A stretch of 64,000 bases of DNA from positions 1 to 64,000 of the forward strand of contig NZ_FUYZ01000001.1 of assembly GCF_900167905.1 (NCBI RefSeq). The letters are read 5' to 3'. The stretch's first letter is position 1. Each line of letters begins with the position of its first letter. This document shows, piece after piece, positions 51,195 to 60,650 of this stretch. This DNA comes from Soonwooa buanensis. Its GTDB lineage: Bacteria; Bacteroidota; Bacteroidia; Flavobacteriales; Weeksellaceae. The position numbers and the translations under genes were made by a program. Below the pieces are notes generated by a model. It did no database searches. It was not told where the DNA came from and saw nothing but the letters and a program-made list of their open reading frames with translations.

Positions 51195-52529
51195 TTAATG
51201 CGAAATATTGGCTGTATCTTCTGGATTGTGTTTGTGTTTAAAAATGATAGCAAACAATATAGTTACTACCAATGCATAACCAGCAAAAATATACCAAGAT
51301 GTCTTCCAACCAGCTAATTGATCAACAAGATCAGTTTGACTAAATACAAAATGATTAACAACCTCTTGAGCACCTAACATCCCAATTGTTGCACCAAAAC
51401 CATTGGTCATCATCATAAATACGCCTTGCGCAGAAGAGCGAATTTCTTTACTTGTCTCATTATCAACATATAGCGAACCCGATACATTGAAAAAGTCAAA
51501 CGCAATACCATAAACGATCATTGAAATGATAAACATCCATACACCAGATCCCGGATTTCCTAGTCCAAATAATCCAAATCTCAATACCCAAGCAGTCATT
51601 GCCATGAGCATTACGGTTTTGATACCAAATCTTTTTAAGAAAAAAGGAATTAAAAGAATACAAAGCGTTTCTGAAACTTGTGATAACGAAATTAAAGCAT
51701 TTGCATTATGAGCACCCCATGTATTTGCATACTCAGGAATATCTTTAAAAGTCGTAATAAATGGATTTGCATAACCATTTGTAATTTGCAATGAAACCCC
51801 AAGTAACATCGAGAAAATAAAGAAAATCGCCATCTTTCTATCTTTAAATAAAGCAAAGGCTTTTAATCCTAGAGCATCGCTCATAGACTTCTTTTCCGTA
51901 GACTCATCAACAGGGCAATTAGGTAATGAAAAACTATATAAAAACAATAATATCCCTAAAATTCCTGAAATGTAGAATTGATTATAATCCGACTGAAAAC
52001 TCTTAAAACTAGCATCTCCGCTGAAGTTAAATCCATAACTTCCATTCTCTATTCCAAAGAAATTAACAAATAACATCGCAACTATAAAGCCAACCGTCCC
52101 GAAAGTTCTTATAGGAGGAAAGGCTTTTATTGTGTTGAGATTGTTTTGTTTTAGAATGGTATAAGCCGTCGAGTTCGATAAAGCTATGGTAGGCATAAAG
52201 AATGCAACACTTAAAGAATACAATGTAAAAATGGTTGTAAAGTCAACATTAGAGCCAGCAGTCTGTCCGTAATAACCAGCACCAATTATAAAAATTGCAG
52301 CTAAAAGATGATTAATACCTAAAAGCTTCTGGACAGGAATCCATCGGTCTGCAATAATCCCCATAATGGCTGGCATAAAGATTGAAACAATCCCTTGCAT
52401 AGCGTAAAAAAGTCCAATTTTAGGACCCAAACCAACTGACCCCAGATAGTTTCCCATTGAAGTCAAGTAAGCCCCCCATACTGCGAACTCTAAAAAGTTC
52501 ATGATGGTTAAACGTAATTTTATGTTCAT
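51195..52529 (-). CDS. Nucleoside:H+ symporter (NupG-like MFS permease)
   Basis: A 444-residue transporter with about twelve membrane segments. Family features include MNFLEFAVWGAYLTSMGNYL at the start, MQGIVSIFMPAIMGIIADRW with the MFS loop, and FPPIRTFGTVGFIVAM. The similarity to the NHS family (NupG, XapB) suggests uptake of nucleosides, which would feed the uridine kinase at 26426. It follows the bifunctional nuclease gene by 24 bp, on the same strand. Confidence 0.9.
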   Translation of the reverse strand: MNIKLRLTIMNFLEFAVWGAYLTSMGNYLGSVGLGPKIGLFYAMQGIVSIFMPAIMGIIADRWIPVQKLLGINHLLAAIFIIGAGYYGQTAGSNVDFTTIFTLYSLSVAFFMPTIALSNSTAYTILKQNNLNTIKAFPPIRTFGTVGFIVAMLFVNFFGIENGSYGFNFSGDASFKSFQSDYNQFYISGILGILLFLYSFSLPNCPVDESTEKKSMSDALGLKAFALFKDRKMAIFFIFSMLLGVSLQITNGYANPFITTFKDIPEYANTWGAHNANALISLSQVSETLCILLIPFFLKRFGIKTVMLMAMTAWVLRFGLFGLGNPGSGVWMFIISMIVYGIAFDFFNVSGSLYVDNETSKEIRSSAQGVFMMMTNGFGATIGMLGAQEVVNHFVFSQTDLVDQLAGWKTSWYIFAGYALVVTILFAIIFKHKHNPEDTANISH

Positions 52530-52553
52530 AATTATGAAATGTAAATAGAAATA

Positions 52554-53165
52554 TTATTCAATCTTTCTGTTGCGCTTTTTGATCTCTTCTTGTACCTGTA
52601 AAGCGGTGTCAAAATCTTCTTCTTTAACTGCGTCTTCTAAAAGTTGCGCTAATTCTTGTGATGATAAATTGCTAAGGCTGGTTTCTTCTAGTCCTACTAT
52701 TGGTTGACTTCCTTCAACATCCGCCGACATCTCTTCAGGTTCGTTGATTTCTAAAAGAATTCCGGCTTCGCTAAGGACTTGCTCAGTCGTAAAAATTGGT
52801 GCATCAAATCGAACTGCCATTGCAACAGCATCCGACGTGCGTGCATCCAAAATTAATTCTTCATCCGAAATATTGTTTGTAAAAACGAGATTGGAGAAAA
52901 ATACGCCATCTAAAATTTGATAAATAACAACCGAACTCAATCGGTATTGGGTTGCCTTTACAAAGCTTGAAAAAAGATCGTGCGTCAATGGTCTCGGTGG
53001 TTGTATATCCTTTTCGAGGCCGAGTGATATGGATTGTGCTTCGAAATTACCTATAACAACAGGTAGTTTGACACCTGTCTCTTCGTGTTCTAATAATAAT
53101 GCATAGGCACCAGATTGTGTCTGGCTATAGGAAATTCCTCTTATGATAAGTCTTTTATAATCCAT
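52554..53165 (-). CDS. Bifunctional nuclease family (DUF151) protein
   Basis: A 203-residue protein. The BFN/DUF151 domain (about 1-140) is evident: LLLEHEETGVKLPVVIGNFE, RPLTHDLFSSFVKAT and LDARTSDAVAMAVRFDAPIF. The C-terminus (about 160-203) adds a UVR-like helical hairpin (QELAQLLEDAVKEEDFDTAL), known from UvrB/UvrC contacts. Plant BFN proteins show DNase and RNase activity. In bacteria the role is uncertain. It precedes the nucleoside permease gene. Confidence 0.9.
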   Translation of the reverse strand: MDYKRLIIRGISYSQTQSGAYALLLEHEETGVKLPVVIGNFEAQSISLGLEKDIQPPRPLTHDLFSSFVKATQYRLSSVVIYQILDGVFFSNLVFTNNISDEELILDARTSDAVAMAVRFDAPIFTTEQVLSEAGILLEINEPEEMSADVEGSQPIVGLEETSLSNLSSQELAQLLEDAVKEEDFDTALQVQEEIKKRNRKIE

Positions 53166-53572
53166 CTAGCAAATATAAAGTTTTTTAGGAATTTGGAGGT
53201 CAGTTTTTAAACCAAGTATAATTAATTGATTTGTAAAAGACTATCAGTAAAATATCCTAAATTTTGGATTTTTAAAAATTGCTAATTATCCCTTCTCCGC
53301 GCCCCGACTTGAGTGGAACTCTTTTTGTTTGAGTAATAACTTCGACAAAAAAGTAAAAATGAGCCAAACAACAATTATTAAAAAAAATAATATTGTATTG
53401 TCACAGTGGTCCAACTTATTTAGTGGTTGAAGTTTTACTAAAACTTTCATAGATTCTTAACAAAATCGAAAGGCTCACAATAATACAACATTTCAATGGA
53501 TTTTCGTCATGTCAAATCACTAACAATCTAAGGCTTAGTATCTTTCAATTGAAAATTAAATATTCGAGATCT

Positions 53573-53714
53573 TCCTTATTAAATTCTTGCCTAATTATTT
53601 TTAGCCCCGATAGAAGCGGCATCCTTTGGGGCGACGTGAGGCGACGGAGCGTAGCGGAGTCGTCCGAGCGGCGCACAAAAGATAGAGCGGATAGCGGGAA
53701 AAGCTCCTAAAAAA
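53573..53714 (+). repeat. Intergenic structured repeat, copy 2 (longest)
   Basis: The core starts at AGCCCCGATAGAAGCGGC (53603) and ends GCGGGAAAAGCTCCTAA. It contains the 19-bp segment TAGCGGAGTCGTCCGAGCG missing in copy 1. Its left flank matches copy 1 back to CCTTATTAAATTC. Confidence 0.85.
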
Positions 53715-53751
53715 AGAAGCCCCAAAATCCAATGGACTTCGGAGCTTCCAA
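53715..53751 (-). terminator. Terminator of the efflux operon
   Basis: On the minus strand GGAAGCTCCGAAG...TTTTGGGGCTTC is followed by a run of seven T. The stem is imperfect. Confidence 0.75.
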
Positions 53752-53766
53752 GAAAAACAAGGAATT

Positions 53767-55371
53767 TTATATATTACTAACACCTCCTACGTCTTTAATA
53801 GGATTGATGGTTTCTTTCAGTAATTGTTGTTCTCTTCTTCGGCGTCTTGCGATGTAAGATTTACCTTTCAAAACTCGAATTAAACGAACTTCGGTATGTT
53901 TTATTCTTCCAAAATGATGGAAATAAATATAAATAAGAATGAAAAATCCAGCGATACTTACCAAGCCAAGAAGCTTTTTGTTAGCAACAAGAATGGCATT
54001 TAACTGGATGGCTTTCAAATTAGCCATTGCTGCTTGCGGATTTAAAATCATGCTGTCCATATGAACCGCCAAATCGCCAACCGCCTGAACCTGAAATTGA
54101 TATTGAATCCACGAAAACGCTGCTGAAAACAAGCCAATCGTGATAAACGAACGCCAACATAAAACGAATCCGAATGCGGGCAAAAGGTCATTAACATCCA
54201 ACTTATCCATCGCGTAATACCAAACCCCAATGAAAAGACTACACATACCGTAACCTTTTAAAAACATCGGCAGATACCAACGTTCAAAATTCATTTCAGG
54301 AACCATGGAAAAATACAGAATGATGCTAAACATCAGCATCGCGCCAAAGCCTGAAAAAATGTACATTCTAAGATTAAATTCTTTTTTGAACCAATACAAA
54401 GCCACAATTGCAGCCGCAATAAGTCCCGGAATCATCAAAAGATTCAATTTCGCATTCGTCATTTGATCGTATTGAAGAACACCCAACGCAAAGGTATTTT
54501 GCATCGATCCAAGCGCCATATACATCCCTAAACAAAATAACATGAAAAGCCCGTGCTGAACGTTATTCTTTTTAAAAATATTAAATGATAAAAATGGACG
54601 TTTTAGATGGGATTGACGGGCAATTAGCAAAACCAAACTCACGACAAAACCAATGGTATTCCATACGATATACGGCGAATTAAACCAATCTTGTTGTTTC
54701 CCGAATGACAGTACATAAGCCAACATAAAAAATGTCGCCACAAACATCAACATACTCATCCAATCGATGTAATACAGCGGCATTTTGAGTGCGAATCTTT
54801 TATCATGCATGAAAATCCAACTCATCAGCGCCAAAATCAAACATGTAACCGCCGTTAGGATGTAAAAATATTCCCAATTGTAGAGGATGGAAAATTCTAC
54901 CACGTAATAATTCGCCAATTGCGATAGTACGAGTACAAAACCGTATAACATGCTGTAAAATGCGCCTCGACTTGGTACCATCATCATAAGTGGTAACATA
55001 AATTCCATAACAACAGCCATCTTTAAAAACCCGATTAAAAGGGAATTAATGACGATAATCCACGGATTTTCGGTTGTCCCACTGATGAATAATAAAGCAG
55101 CTAAAGCAATTAAAATAAAAGTGACTTTATCTCGAATTTTGAAACGCATTTTTAGTCGAATAGCAATTGGCATCACCGCGCCCATCCCAATGGATGAAAC
55201 AAAATTCGCCATCATATAATATTCGGTCATGGATCCCGAATCACTCGCCATAAAAGCGATGTTTCCCGAGTAAATCCCGCCCATTGGCATCAGGATACCT
55301 GCGAAAAGTATCACCAATAAAAGCTGGACAGGTTTCGGAACCCAATCATTAAATAATCCTTTATTGTACAT
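53767..55371 (-). CDS. EmrB-like MFS efflux transporter (DHA2 type)
   Basis: A 534-residue inner-membrane protein with about fourteen membrane segments, as usual for the DHA2 family that works with EmrA-like adaptors. The N-terminal part has the segment PMGGIYSGNIAFMASDSGSM and a loop RLKMRFKIRDKVTF. It is the last gene of a three-gene operon: TolC-like, HlyD/EmrA-like and this pump, making a tripartite exporter of drugs or lipophilic compounds driven by the proton gradient. Confidence 0.88.
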   Translation of the reverse strand: MYNKGLFNDWVPKPVQLLLVILFAGILMPMGGIYSGNIAFMASDSGSMTEYYMMANFVSSIGMGAVMPIAIRLKMRFKIRDKVTFILIALAALLFISGTTENPWIIVINSLLIGFLKMAVVMEFMLPLMMMVPSRGAFYSMLYGFVLVLSQLANYYVVEFSILYNWEYFYILTAVTCLILALMSWIFMHDKRFALKMPLYYIDWMSMLMFVATFFMLAYVLSFGKQQDWFNSPYIVWNTIGFVVSLVLLIARQSHLKRPFLSFNIFKKNNVQHGLFMLFCLGMYMALGSMQNTFALGVLQYDQMTNAKLNLLMIPGLIAAAIVALYWFKKEFNLRMYIFSGFGAMLMFSIILYFSMVPEMNFERWYLPMFLKGYGMCSLFIGVWYYAMDKLDVNDLLPAFGFVLCWRSFITIGLFSAAFSWIQYQFQVQAVGDLAVHMDSMILNPQAAMANLKAIQLNAILVANKKLLGLVSIAGFFILIYIYFHHFGRIKHTEVRLIRVLKGKSYIARRRRREQQLLKETINPIKDVGGVSNI

Positions 55372-55387
55372 TTTTGTTTTTTTAGAT

Positions 55388-55481
55388 ATTAGATGCTAGA
55401 CTCAAGATTTCAGATTTATAATTTTTCATATATTTCTTTACGCTTTGTTTCTTTTCTGATGTCTGAAATCTAGCGTCTTAA
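55388..55481. repeat. Inverted repeat in the EmrA-EmrB spacer
   Basis: TTAGATGCTAGACTC...GATTTCAGA (55388-55414) is complementary to TCTGAAATCTAGCGTCTTAA (55462-55481). The loop is about 45 bp with no gene. It is similar in composition to the arms flanking the four-helix gene at 34763. Confidence 0.6.
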
Positions 55482-55490
55482 TTCTTCTCT

Positions 55491-56633
55491 CTACTTTTCC
55501 AGCTTCAAAACCATATTCATCCCTGCGCGTAATTGTTTTACTTTCGCAGCATCATTTTTATCTGTAAACTCTATTCGAACCGGAATACGTTGCTGAACTT
55601 TTACAAAGTTCCCTGTTGAATTATCCGTTGGTACCGCTGAATATTTAGAACCTGTTGCCGCTGAAATTGCTGTAACAACTCCTTCAAATTTTTCGCCACC
55701 CAAAGCGTCAGCCGACATCACGATTTTACTTCCGATCTTGATATTCGGCATTTGACGTTCCAAAAAGTTCGCCGTCACCCATTTGCTTCCTTCCAAAACG
55801 ATGGTCGCAACTTGTTGACCTGGCTGCATTAGTTGTCCTTCAGAAATCGTTCTTCTTCCCATAATTCCGTCGTAAGGCGCTGTAATAACCGTATACGAAC
55901 GATTTAATCGCGCCATATCCAAAGCAGATTTGGTTCTTTTAATCTCCGCATCGTTGATTCCGATTTTAGATTTCACTTCTGTAATCGAAAGATTCGCCGA
56001 TTGTTTTTGATTAATCAAAGTTTCGTAAGACGCTTTCAAGGCATCATATTCCGTTTTCACGGCGTCGTATTGTTGCTTTGTAACTGCTTCCGCAGCCAAA
56101 AGATTTTTATATCGATTTAAATTTTGTTCTGCATTCCAAAGTCTTGCTTTAGCGCCAGCAATGTTCGATTCCATCACGTTAACGTTGTTCGAAACCGTAT
56201 TCACCGAAGATCCTGTTGCATTTTTTTGAGCCAAAGCATTTTGATAAGCCGCTTCCGCTTGTCCAAGTTGCGTTTCGATTTCGCGCTCATCCAAAACAAC
56301 CAACGTATCGCCTTTTTTCACGGTTTGATGTTCGTTGAATTTTATTTCTTTAATATATCCAGAAACTCTTGTATTAATCGGATTGATGAATTCTTCAACC
56401 TGCGCGGCTTCGGTATAATTTTTATCTCCGATGTGGAAATATTGCGTGATCAACCAATAAATTCCAAATCCGATAATCGCTAAAACCAAGACGTTTGAAA
56501 TCATCGATTTTGCTTTGTTTTTCTTATTCTGTTTTACTTTTTCAGCTGTTGTAGGTCGCGAAACGTGTTGCGTTTTTGGTTCGTTTTCCTGATGCTGAGT
56601 TGTATTTTCTTGTTGTGTATCCTTGTTTTCCAT
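55491..56633 (-). CDS. HlyD/EmrA-like membrane fusion protein
   Basis: A 380-residue periplasmic adaptor. A cytoplasmic N-terminus rich in Gln and Lys is followed by one membrane segment (about 45-65, SNVLVLAIIGFGIYWLITQY). The biotinyl-lipoyl-like domain has GYIKEIKFNEHQTVKKGDTL and ITAPYDGIMGRRTISEGQL; a long coiled-coil hairpin (about 130-230) lies between the halves, and the beta-barrel is C-terminal. It links the EmrB-like pump to the TolC-like channel. Confidence 0.93.
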   Translation of the reverse strand: MENKDTQQENTTQHQENEPKTQHVSRPTTAEKVKQNKKNKAKSMISNVLVLAIIGFGIYWLITQYFHIGDKNYTEAAQVEEFINPINTRVSGYIKEIKFNEHQTVKKGDTLVVLDEREIETQLGQAEAAYQNALAQKNATGSSVNTVSNNVNVMESNIAGAKARLWNAEQNLNRYKNLLAAEAVTKQQYDAVKTEYDALKASYETLINQKQSANLSITEVKSKIGINDAEIKRTKSALDMARLNRSYTVITAPYDGIMGRRTISEGQLMQPGQQVATIVLEGSKWVTANFLERQMPNIKIGSKIVMSADALGGEKFEGVVTAISAATGSKYSAVPTDNSTGNFVKVQQRIPVRIEFTDKNDAAKVKQLRAGMNMVLKLEK

Positions 56634-56649
56634 TTGTAATTGTCCGTTA

Positions 56650-57960
56650 TTAAAGAGTTCCTGTCGTTTTTAGTAAGTTGTAATATTGATATAGAACGTT
56701 GATTTCAGCATTGGCAAAATCCAATTCTGCTTGTAGTTTTTGATTCTGCGCATCAATCATTTCGGCTTGTACCGCTAATTGATTTAGATATTTAGCCTCG
56801 GTAATTTTGTAGTTTTCTTCCGCTAGTTTTTTCGAATCGTTGAACAAATCTGCTTGCTGAATCGCTTCCACATATTTCACATAAGCCGCATTAACGCCAA
56901 CTTCCAACTGTTCTTTGATGAGTGAAGTCGCCTCGTTAGCTTGCTCTTTTTGCAATTGTCCCAACTTCACTTTTTCTTTGGTTTTATATAAATTATCGAT
57001 ATTATAACTCAAAGAAATTCCGCTTTGCCACGAATTCGTGTACATATCCATTGCGGGAACACTCGATGTTATTGGTCTTTGCATATTATAACCGCCGAAA
57101 GCCGCAATGGTCGGCATTTTATCGGTGTTGATAATTTCAATATTTTTATCTGCAACTTCCACGTTTTTATAAGCCGACTTCATTGCTGGATGATTTTCGA
57201 ATGCTAAATTTTGATAGTAATCTCTATCCAAACCTTTTTCCTGAATATCGATACCTTCCGTCGGATTAATTTGCGTATCTGGATTTAGTCCCAAAGCAAC
57301 GTTTAACTGATAGGTCACAATTTTTCGGTTGTTCTCTAAAATCAAAAGTCCTTGATCCAAATTCTTAATCGCCAACTCCGCACGAATCACTTCATTTCGT
57401 GTAATCATGCCTTGCTGATAGAATTTTTGAATGTTTTTTAAACGTTCTTGAGCTAATTTTTTATTGTTCTGATAAACTTCCGTTTGATTGATCAATTTGT
57501 AGATGTCCAAATAATTGGAAGTCACCAAAAATTTTACATTCTGTTGATCTTTTTCGACATCTAGCTCTGCTAATTGTTCGCGCAAATCATACATTTCAAT
57601 CGACTTATTTACCAATCCACCTTTGAAAATAAGTTGCTGCGCTTGTACAGAATATGTGCTTCCGTAATGCGGCATTTCCACTTTGGTCGAATTGGAAAAA
57701 TCTTTGTCAATAATGAGTGCGTTTCCTAGAAAGAACTGACTTGTAGATGCTGTAATAGAAGGCAACTTCTGAAGTTTTGCAACTTCGGTTTGTTGTTTTG
57801 CAATGTCGATATTTTTTGCTGAAACTTTTAGTTGCTGATGGTTTTGTAAAGCCAAATCCATCACTTGATCTACAGATAGATCGCGAGATTCTTGAGCATA
57901 AGACAGTCCAAATGTTAGCATACTGAGTGCTAACATCGTTTGTTGTACCTTGTTTTTCAT
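56650..57960 (-). CDS. TolC-family outer-membrane efflux protein
   Basis: A 436-residue outer-membrane channel subunit. Signal peptide MKNKVQQTMLALSMLTFGLSYA. Two TolC repeats are visible, each with long coiled helices: QESRDLSVDQVMDLALQNHQ and LEQQLEVGVNAAYVKYVEAI-like segments, with late AEINVLYQYYNLLKTTGTL. It is the first gene in the operon, followed 16 bp later by the adaptor gene. An AraC regulator gene lies just upstream. Confidence 0.92.
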   Translation of the reverse strand: MKNKVQQTMLALSMLTFGLSYAQESRDLSVDQVMDLALQNHQQLKVSAKNIDIAKQQTEVAKLQKLPSITASTSQFFLGNALIIDKDFSNSTKVEMPHYGSTYSVQAQQLIFKGGLVNKSIEMYDLREQLAELDVEKDQQNVKFLVTSNYLDIYKLINQTEVYQNNKKLAQERLKNIQKFYQQGMITRNEVIRAELAIKNLDQGLLILENNRKIVTYQLNVALGLNPDTQINPTEGIDIQEKGLDRDYYQNLAFENHPAMKSAYKNVEVADKNIEIINTDKMPTIAAFGGYNMQRPITSSVPAMDMYTNSWQSGISLSYNIDNLYKTKEKVKLGQLQKEQANEATSLIKEQLEVGVNAAYVKYVEAIQQADLFNDSKKLAEENYKITEAKYLNQLAVQAEMIDAQNQKLQAELDFANAEINVLYQYYNLLKTTGTL

Positions 57961-58086
57961 TGTTTTCCTTGTTGTTATTTTGAAGTTTTTTCTACTTCAA
58001 TTTTCACAGGACAAAGGTAGCGTGCTAAACAAGCGTTTAAAATGATTCAGTTTACGTGTTTTGATGTTCAAAAGTAAGATTGAAAT

Positions 58087-58917
58087 CTAAAATTGATTTC
58101 GATATTGAGATGGACTCAAATTTTCATGTTTTTTAAAGAAATGACTGAATGAATATTGATCACTGAATTTCAGTTCATTAGAAATCTCATTAATCGGTTT
58201 TAAACTAGAACTAAGTTGTGCCTTGGCTTCGTTCAATACAAATTCGTTAAGAATCTGAATGGCACTTTTCCCAAAAACTTCTTTTAAAACCACCGTTAAA
58301 TGCCGACTTGAAATCATCAAGCGTTGCGCATAATATTCTACATTCCGTTCAATTTTAAAATTGCCTGTAACCAGTTTTATAAAATCGAACGCAATCTCCT
58401 GAGAGCGCGACATTTTTTGTTTGGAAATTTTCCGTTGATGTGCGACAATATTGGCCAATTGATAAACCAAAGCCGCAAATAAAGATTCAATAATTTCGAT
58501 TTGATACTCCTGCTGATCAATGTTTTCGATATAATATTGGATATTGAGAACATTTTGCCACAAGACAGGAAACTCAGATTCGCTTGCTTGATAACCTTTC
58601 TTAAATTCGGCTCTGATACTTCGAAAAGCGTGAAGCCTATTGAGTTTTAAATTAAGTGTATCAAAGAAATTTCGGTTATAAGCAACGATAAGAATATCGA
58701 TATCTTCACTGTATTCTAGGATTTCGTAAACGGAAGTGCTATCAATAAGAATCACACCGTTTTTATGAAGCGTGTAAACATTAATCTGCTCACGAAGCTT
58801 GATAAAACCTTCTTTCAAAAACAAAAAAGCAGGTCTTGCGGGATGATACGGATGACCGACAACCAAATGTTCTTGTAGGTTTCCGTTGCTAAAGACTTTG
58901 GCTTCCTCGAAAATCAT
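58087..58917 (-). CDS. AraC-family regulator upstream of the efflux operon
   Basis: A 276-residue regulator with an N-terminal sensing domain (about 1-160) and a C-terminal AraC helix-turn-helix domain: AQRLMISSRHLTVVLKEVFG and PINEISNELKFSDQYSFSHFFKKHENLSPSQYRN. It lies 126 bp upstream of the TolC gene in the same direction, so it likely controls the efflux operon in response to a substrate of the pump. No operator was identified. Confidence 0.9.
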   Translation of the reverse strand: MIFEEAKVFSNGNLQEHLVVGHPYHPARPAFLFLKEGFIKLREQINVYTLHKNGVILIDSTSVYEILEYSEDIDILIVAYNRNFFDTLNLKLNRLHAFRSIRAEFKKGYQASESEFPVLWQNVLNIQYYIENIDQQEYQIEIIESLFAALVYQLANIVAHQRKISKQKMSRSQEIAFDFIKLVTGNFKIERNVEYYAQRLMISSRHLTVVLKEVFGKSAIQILNEFVLNEAKAQLSSSLKPINEISNELKFSDQYSFSHFFKKHENLSPSQYRNQF

Positions 58918-59000
58918 ATTCTTACAATTTGTTCAAAAGTAAGAAAATTAAAATTTATCATGAATCTGGATTTTATACTATAGTAATCTTATTATTATAC

Positions 59001-59136
59001 TAGCCCCGATAGAAGCGGCATCCTTTGAGGCGCCGTGAGGCGGCGGAGCTTCGCGGAGCCGTCCGAGCGGCGCATTAAAGATATAGCGGATAGCGGGAAT
59101 TGCTCCTAAAAGCAATCGACGTAGTCAAAAAGCTAC
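59001..59136 (+). repeat. Intergenic structured repeat, copy 3
   Basis: The core starts TAGCCCCGATAGAAGCGGC and ends AGCGGGAATTGCTCCTAAA. It differs from copies 1 and 2 at several paired positions (GGCGCC, GGCGGC, TTCGCGGAGCC). It shares the right flank GTAGTCAAAAAGCT with copy 1. Confidence 0.85.
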
Positions 59137-59390
59137 CAAAAGAAAATAACAAAGAGCTTTTCGATGAAATCAATTGGTCCTATAAGAAACATTTATTTGA
59201 ATTTAAAAGAATTGCTTCACTAAATCACCTTCTTTAGTAGGAAATTAAAACATCACACACTAAATGCATTTTTACTGAAAATAATACACCAAAATCAATG
59301 TTCTGATAAAAAATATAAATTAAACTGATGCAAATTTCATCTTTATAAAAAACACACTTGTTAAAATAGATTTTTCTTTAAGAAATAAAC

Positions 59391-59398
59391 TAAATTTG
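59391..59398 (+). promoter_or_regulatory. Candidate -7 box of the acyltransferase gene
   Basis: TAAATTTG is an exact TAnnTTTG match. It lies 60 nt upstream of the ATG at 59459. Confidence 0.5.
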
Positions 59399-59458
59399 CG
59401 TTTGACTTTATTAAAAACACAATAACAAAGAGCAAATTGTTCTTTACACGAAAAAAAT

Positions 59459-60505
59459 ATGACTGCAAGTAAAAAACGTATTTTAGTTCTTGATGGGCTA
59501 AGAGGTTTGGCAATTCTGCTGGTACTATTATTCCATGGTTACTCGGTGTGGGACGCATACTATCCTTATAAAAGGCAATTTTCGGAGATTATCTTGTTCA
59601 AATATGGAAGTCTCGGCGTTCAATTATTTTTTTTGATATCCGGATTTGTGATTTTGATGTCCGTTGAAAAGACACCAAATTACTGGAAGTTTTTGAAAAA
59701 TAGATGGATTAGACTTTTTCCGAGTATGTTAATTTGCAGTTTACTCGTGTATTTAACCGCAAGTTTTTTCTATGAAAGGCCTTTCGGAATTCCAGAGTTA
59801 AAATCGCTTTTGCCTGGGATTACATTTATTAATAATGGTATTTTGGAAATGATTTTTAAAACAGATTTTCCTGTTTTAGAATTGTCATTTTGGTCGCTAT
59901 ATGTCGAAGTTAAATTCTACATCATTTTTGGTGCGTTATACTTTATGTTTAACAGAAATATAGCGTTATTAGGCATCTTTCTTTTGTATTTGTCAGCTTG
60001 CATTTTGCAAATTTTTATCTTCCACAATCTTATCCACGAATCTGGATTATTGAAAACTTATATTGGATCTTTTATACATTTTGGGTGGTTCGTCGCGGGT
60101 GCATTAACTTATATGTATTATCAAAAACCTGATAAAAAGACGCTTTTGGCTATCATCTTTACAGTAGTATGTTCGTTATTTTATGCTTATAAATTCCAAG
60201 ATTTGATATTATTAATCTATTTAATTGCGGTTAATCTGGTGTTTTTTGCAGCATTGTTTTGGGAGAAGTTTGGGGCTATATTTTGTACAAGACTTTTTAC
60301 ATTTATTGGCTTTATAAGTTATCCGTTATATTTGTTGCACGAGAATATGCTAATTGCATCTATCATTAAAATTCATAATTATTTCCCACAAATACCATAT
60401 TTTTTATTGCCTATTTTGTCGTCAATATTTATTATAATCCTAGCTTATATCGTTGCAAAATATCTCGAACCAGTAGTCCAAAAGCAGTTAAAAAAAATAA
60501 TTTAA
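59459..60505 (+). CDS. Acyltransferase family 3 membrane protein
   Basis: A 348-residue polytopic protein with about ten membrane segments. The family motifs are visible: LDGLRGLAILLVLLFHGYSV with the active His (about 24), LGVQLFFLISGFVI, and KFLKNRWIRLFPSM. Acyltransferase-3 proteins acetylate or acylate surface sugars such as O-antigen, capsule or peptidoglycan. No polysaccharide genes are adjacent, so the acceptor is unknown. Confidence 0.92.
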   Translation: MTASKKRILVLDGLRGLAILLVLLFHGYSVWDAYYPYKRQFSEIILFKYGSLGVQLFFLISGFVILMSVEKTPNYWKFLKNRWIRLFPSMLICSLLVYLTASFFYERPFGIPELKSLLPGITFINNGILEMIFKTDFPVLELSFWSLYVEVKFYIIFGALYFMFNRNIALLGIFLLYLSACILQIFIFHNLIHESGLLKTYIGSFIHFGWFVAGALTYMYYQKPDKKTLLAIIFTVVCSLFYAYKFQDLILLIYLIAVNLVFFAALFWEKFGAIFCTRLFTFIGFISYPLYLLHENMLIASIIKIHNYFPQIPYFLLPILSSIFIIILAYIVAKYLEPVVQKQLKKII

Positions 60506-60650
60506 CTCAAGCTTCTATTAATTAAATATTAAACGCAATTTATAAAAGGGAACATATAGGATAGTTTTAATTAATTAATAATTCATTTTCTATTAAAATA
60601 TTTAGAATCTATTAACTTCATTTTTGCAAGAATCTAAATAAAAGTAAAAA

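Larger units (their letters stand above)
53166..53766. other. Intergenic region with a repeat copy
   Basis: There is no supported gene here. At 53290-53370 a GC-richer stretch CGCGCCCCGACTTGAGTGG looks like a fragment of another intergenic repeat family. The structured repeat copy 2 is at 53573-53714, then the efflux-operon terminator. Confidence 0.6.
58918..59458. other. Intergenic region with repeat copy 3
   Basis: It contains the repeat copy 3 and a coding-like stretch without a start (59110-59235, about 40 open codons, with NKELFDEINWSYKKHLFEFK), perhaps a gene fragment carried with the repeat. The acyltransferase promoter is at the right end. Confidence 0.45.

Noticed and set aside
53601..53783. 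60-codon frame across repeat copy 2
   Set aside because: It is an open stretch through the structured repeat and terminator; other copies do not keep the frame.
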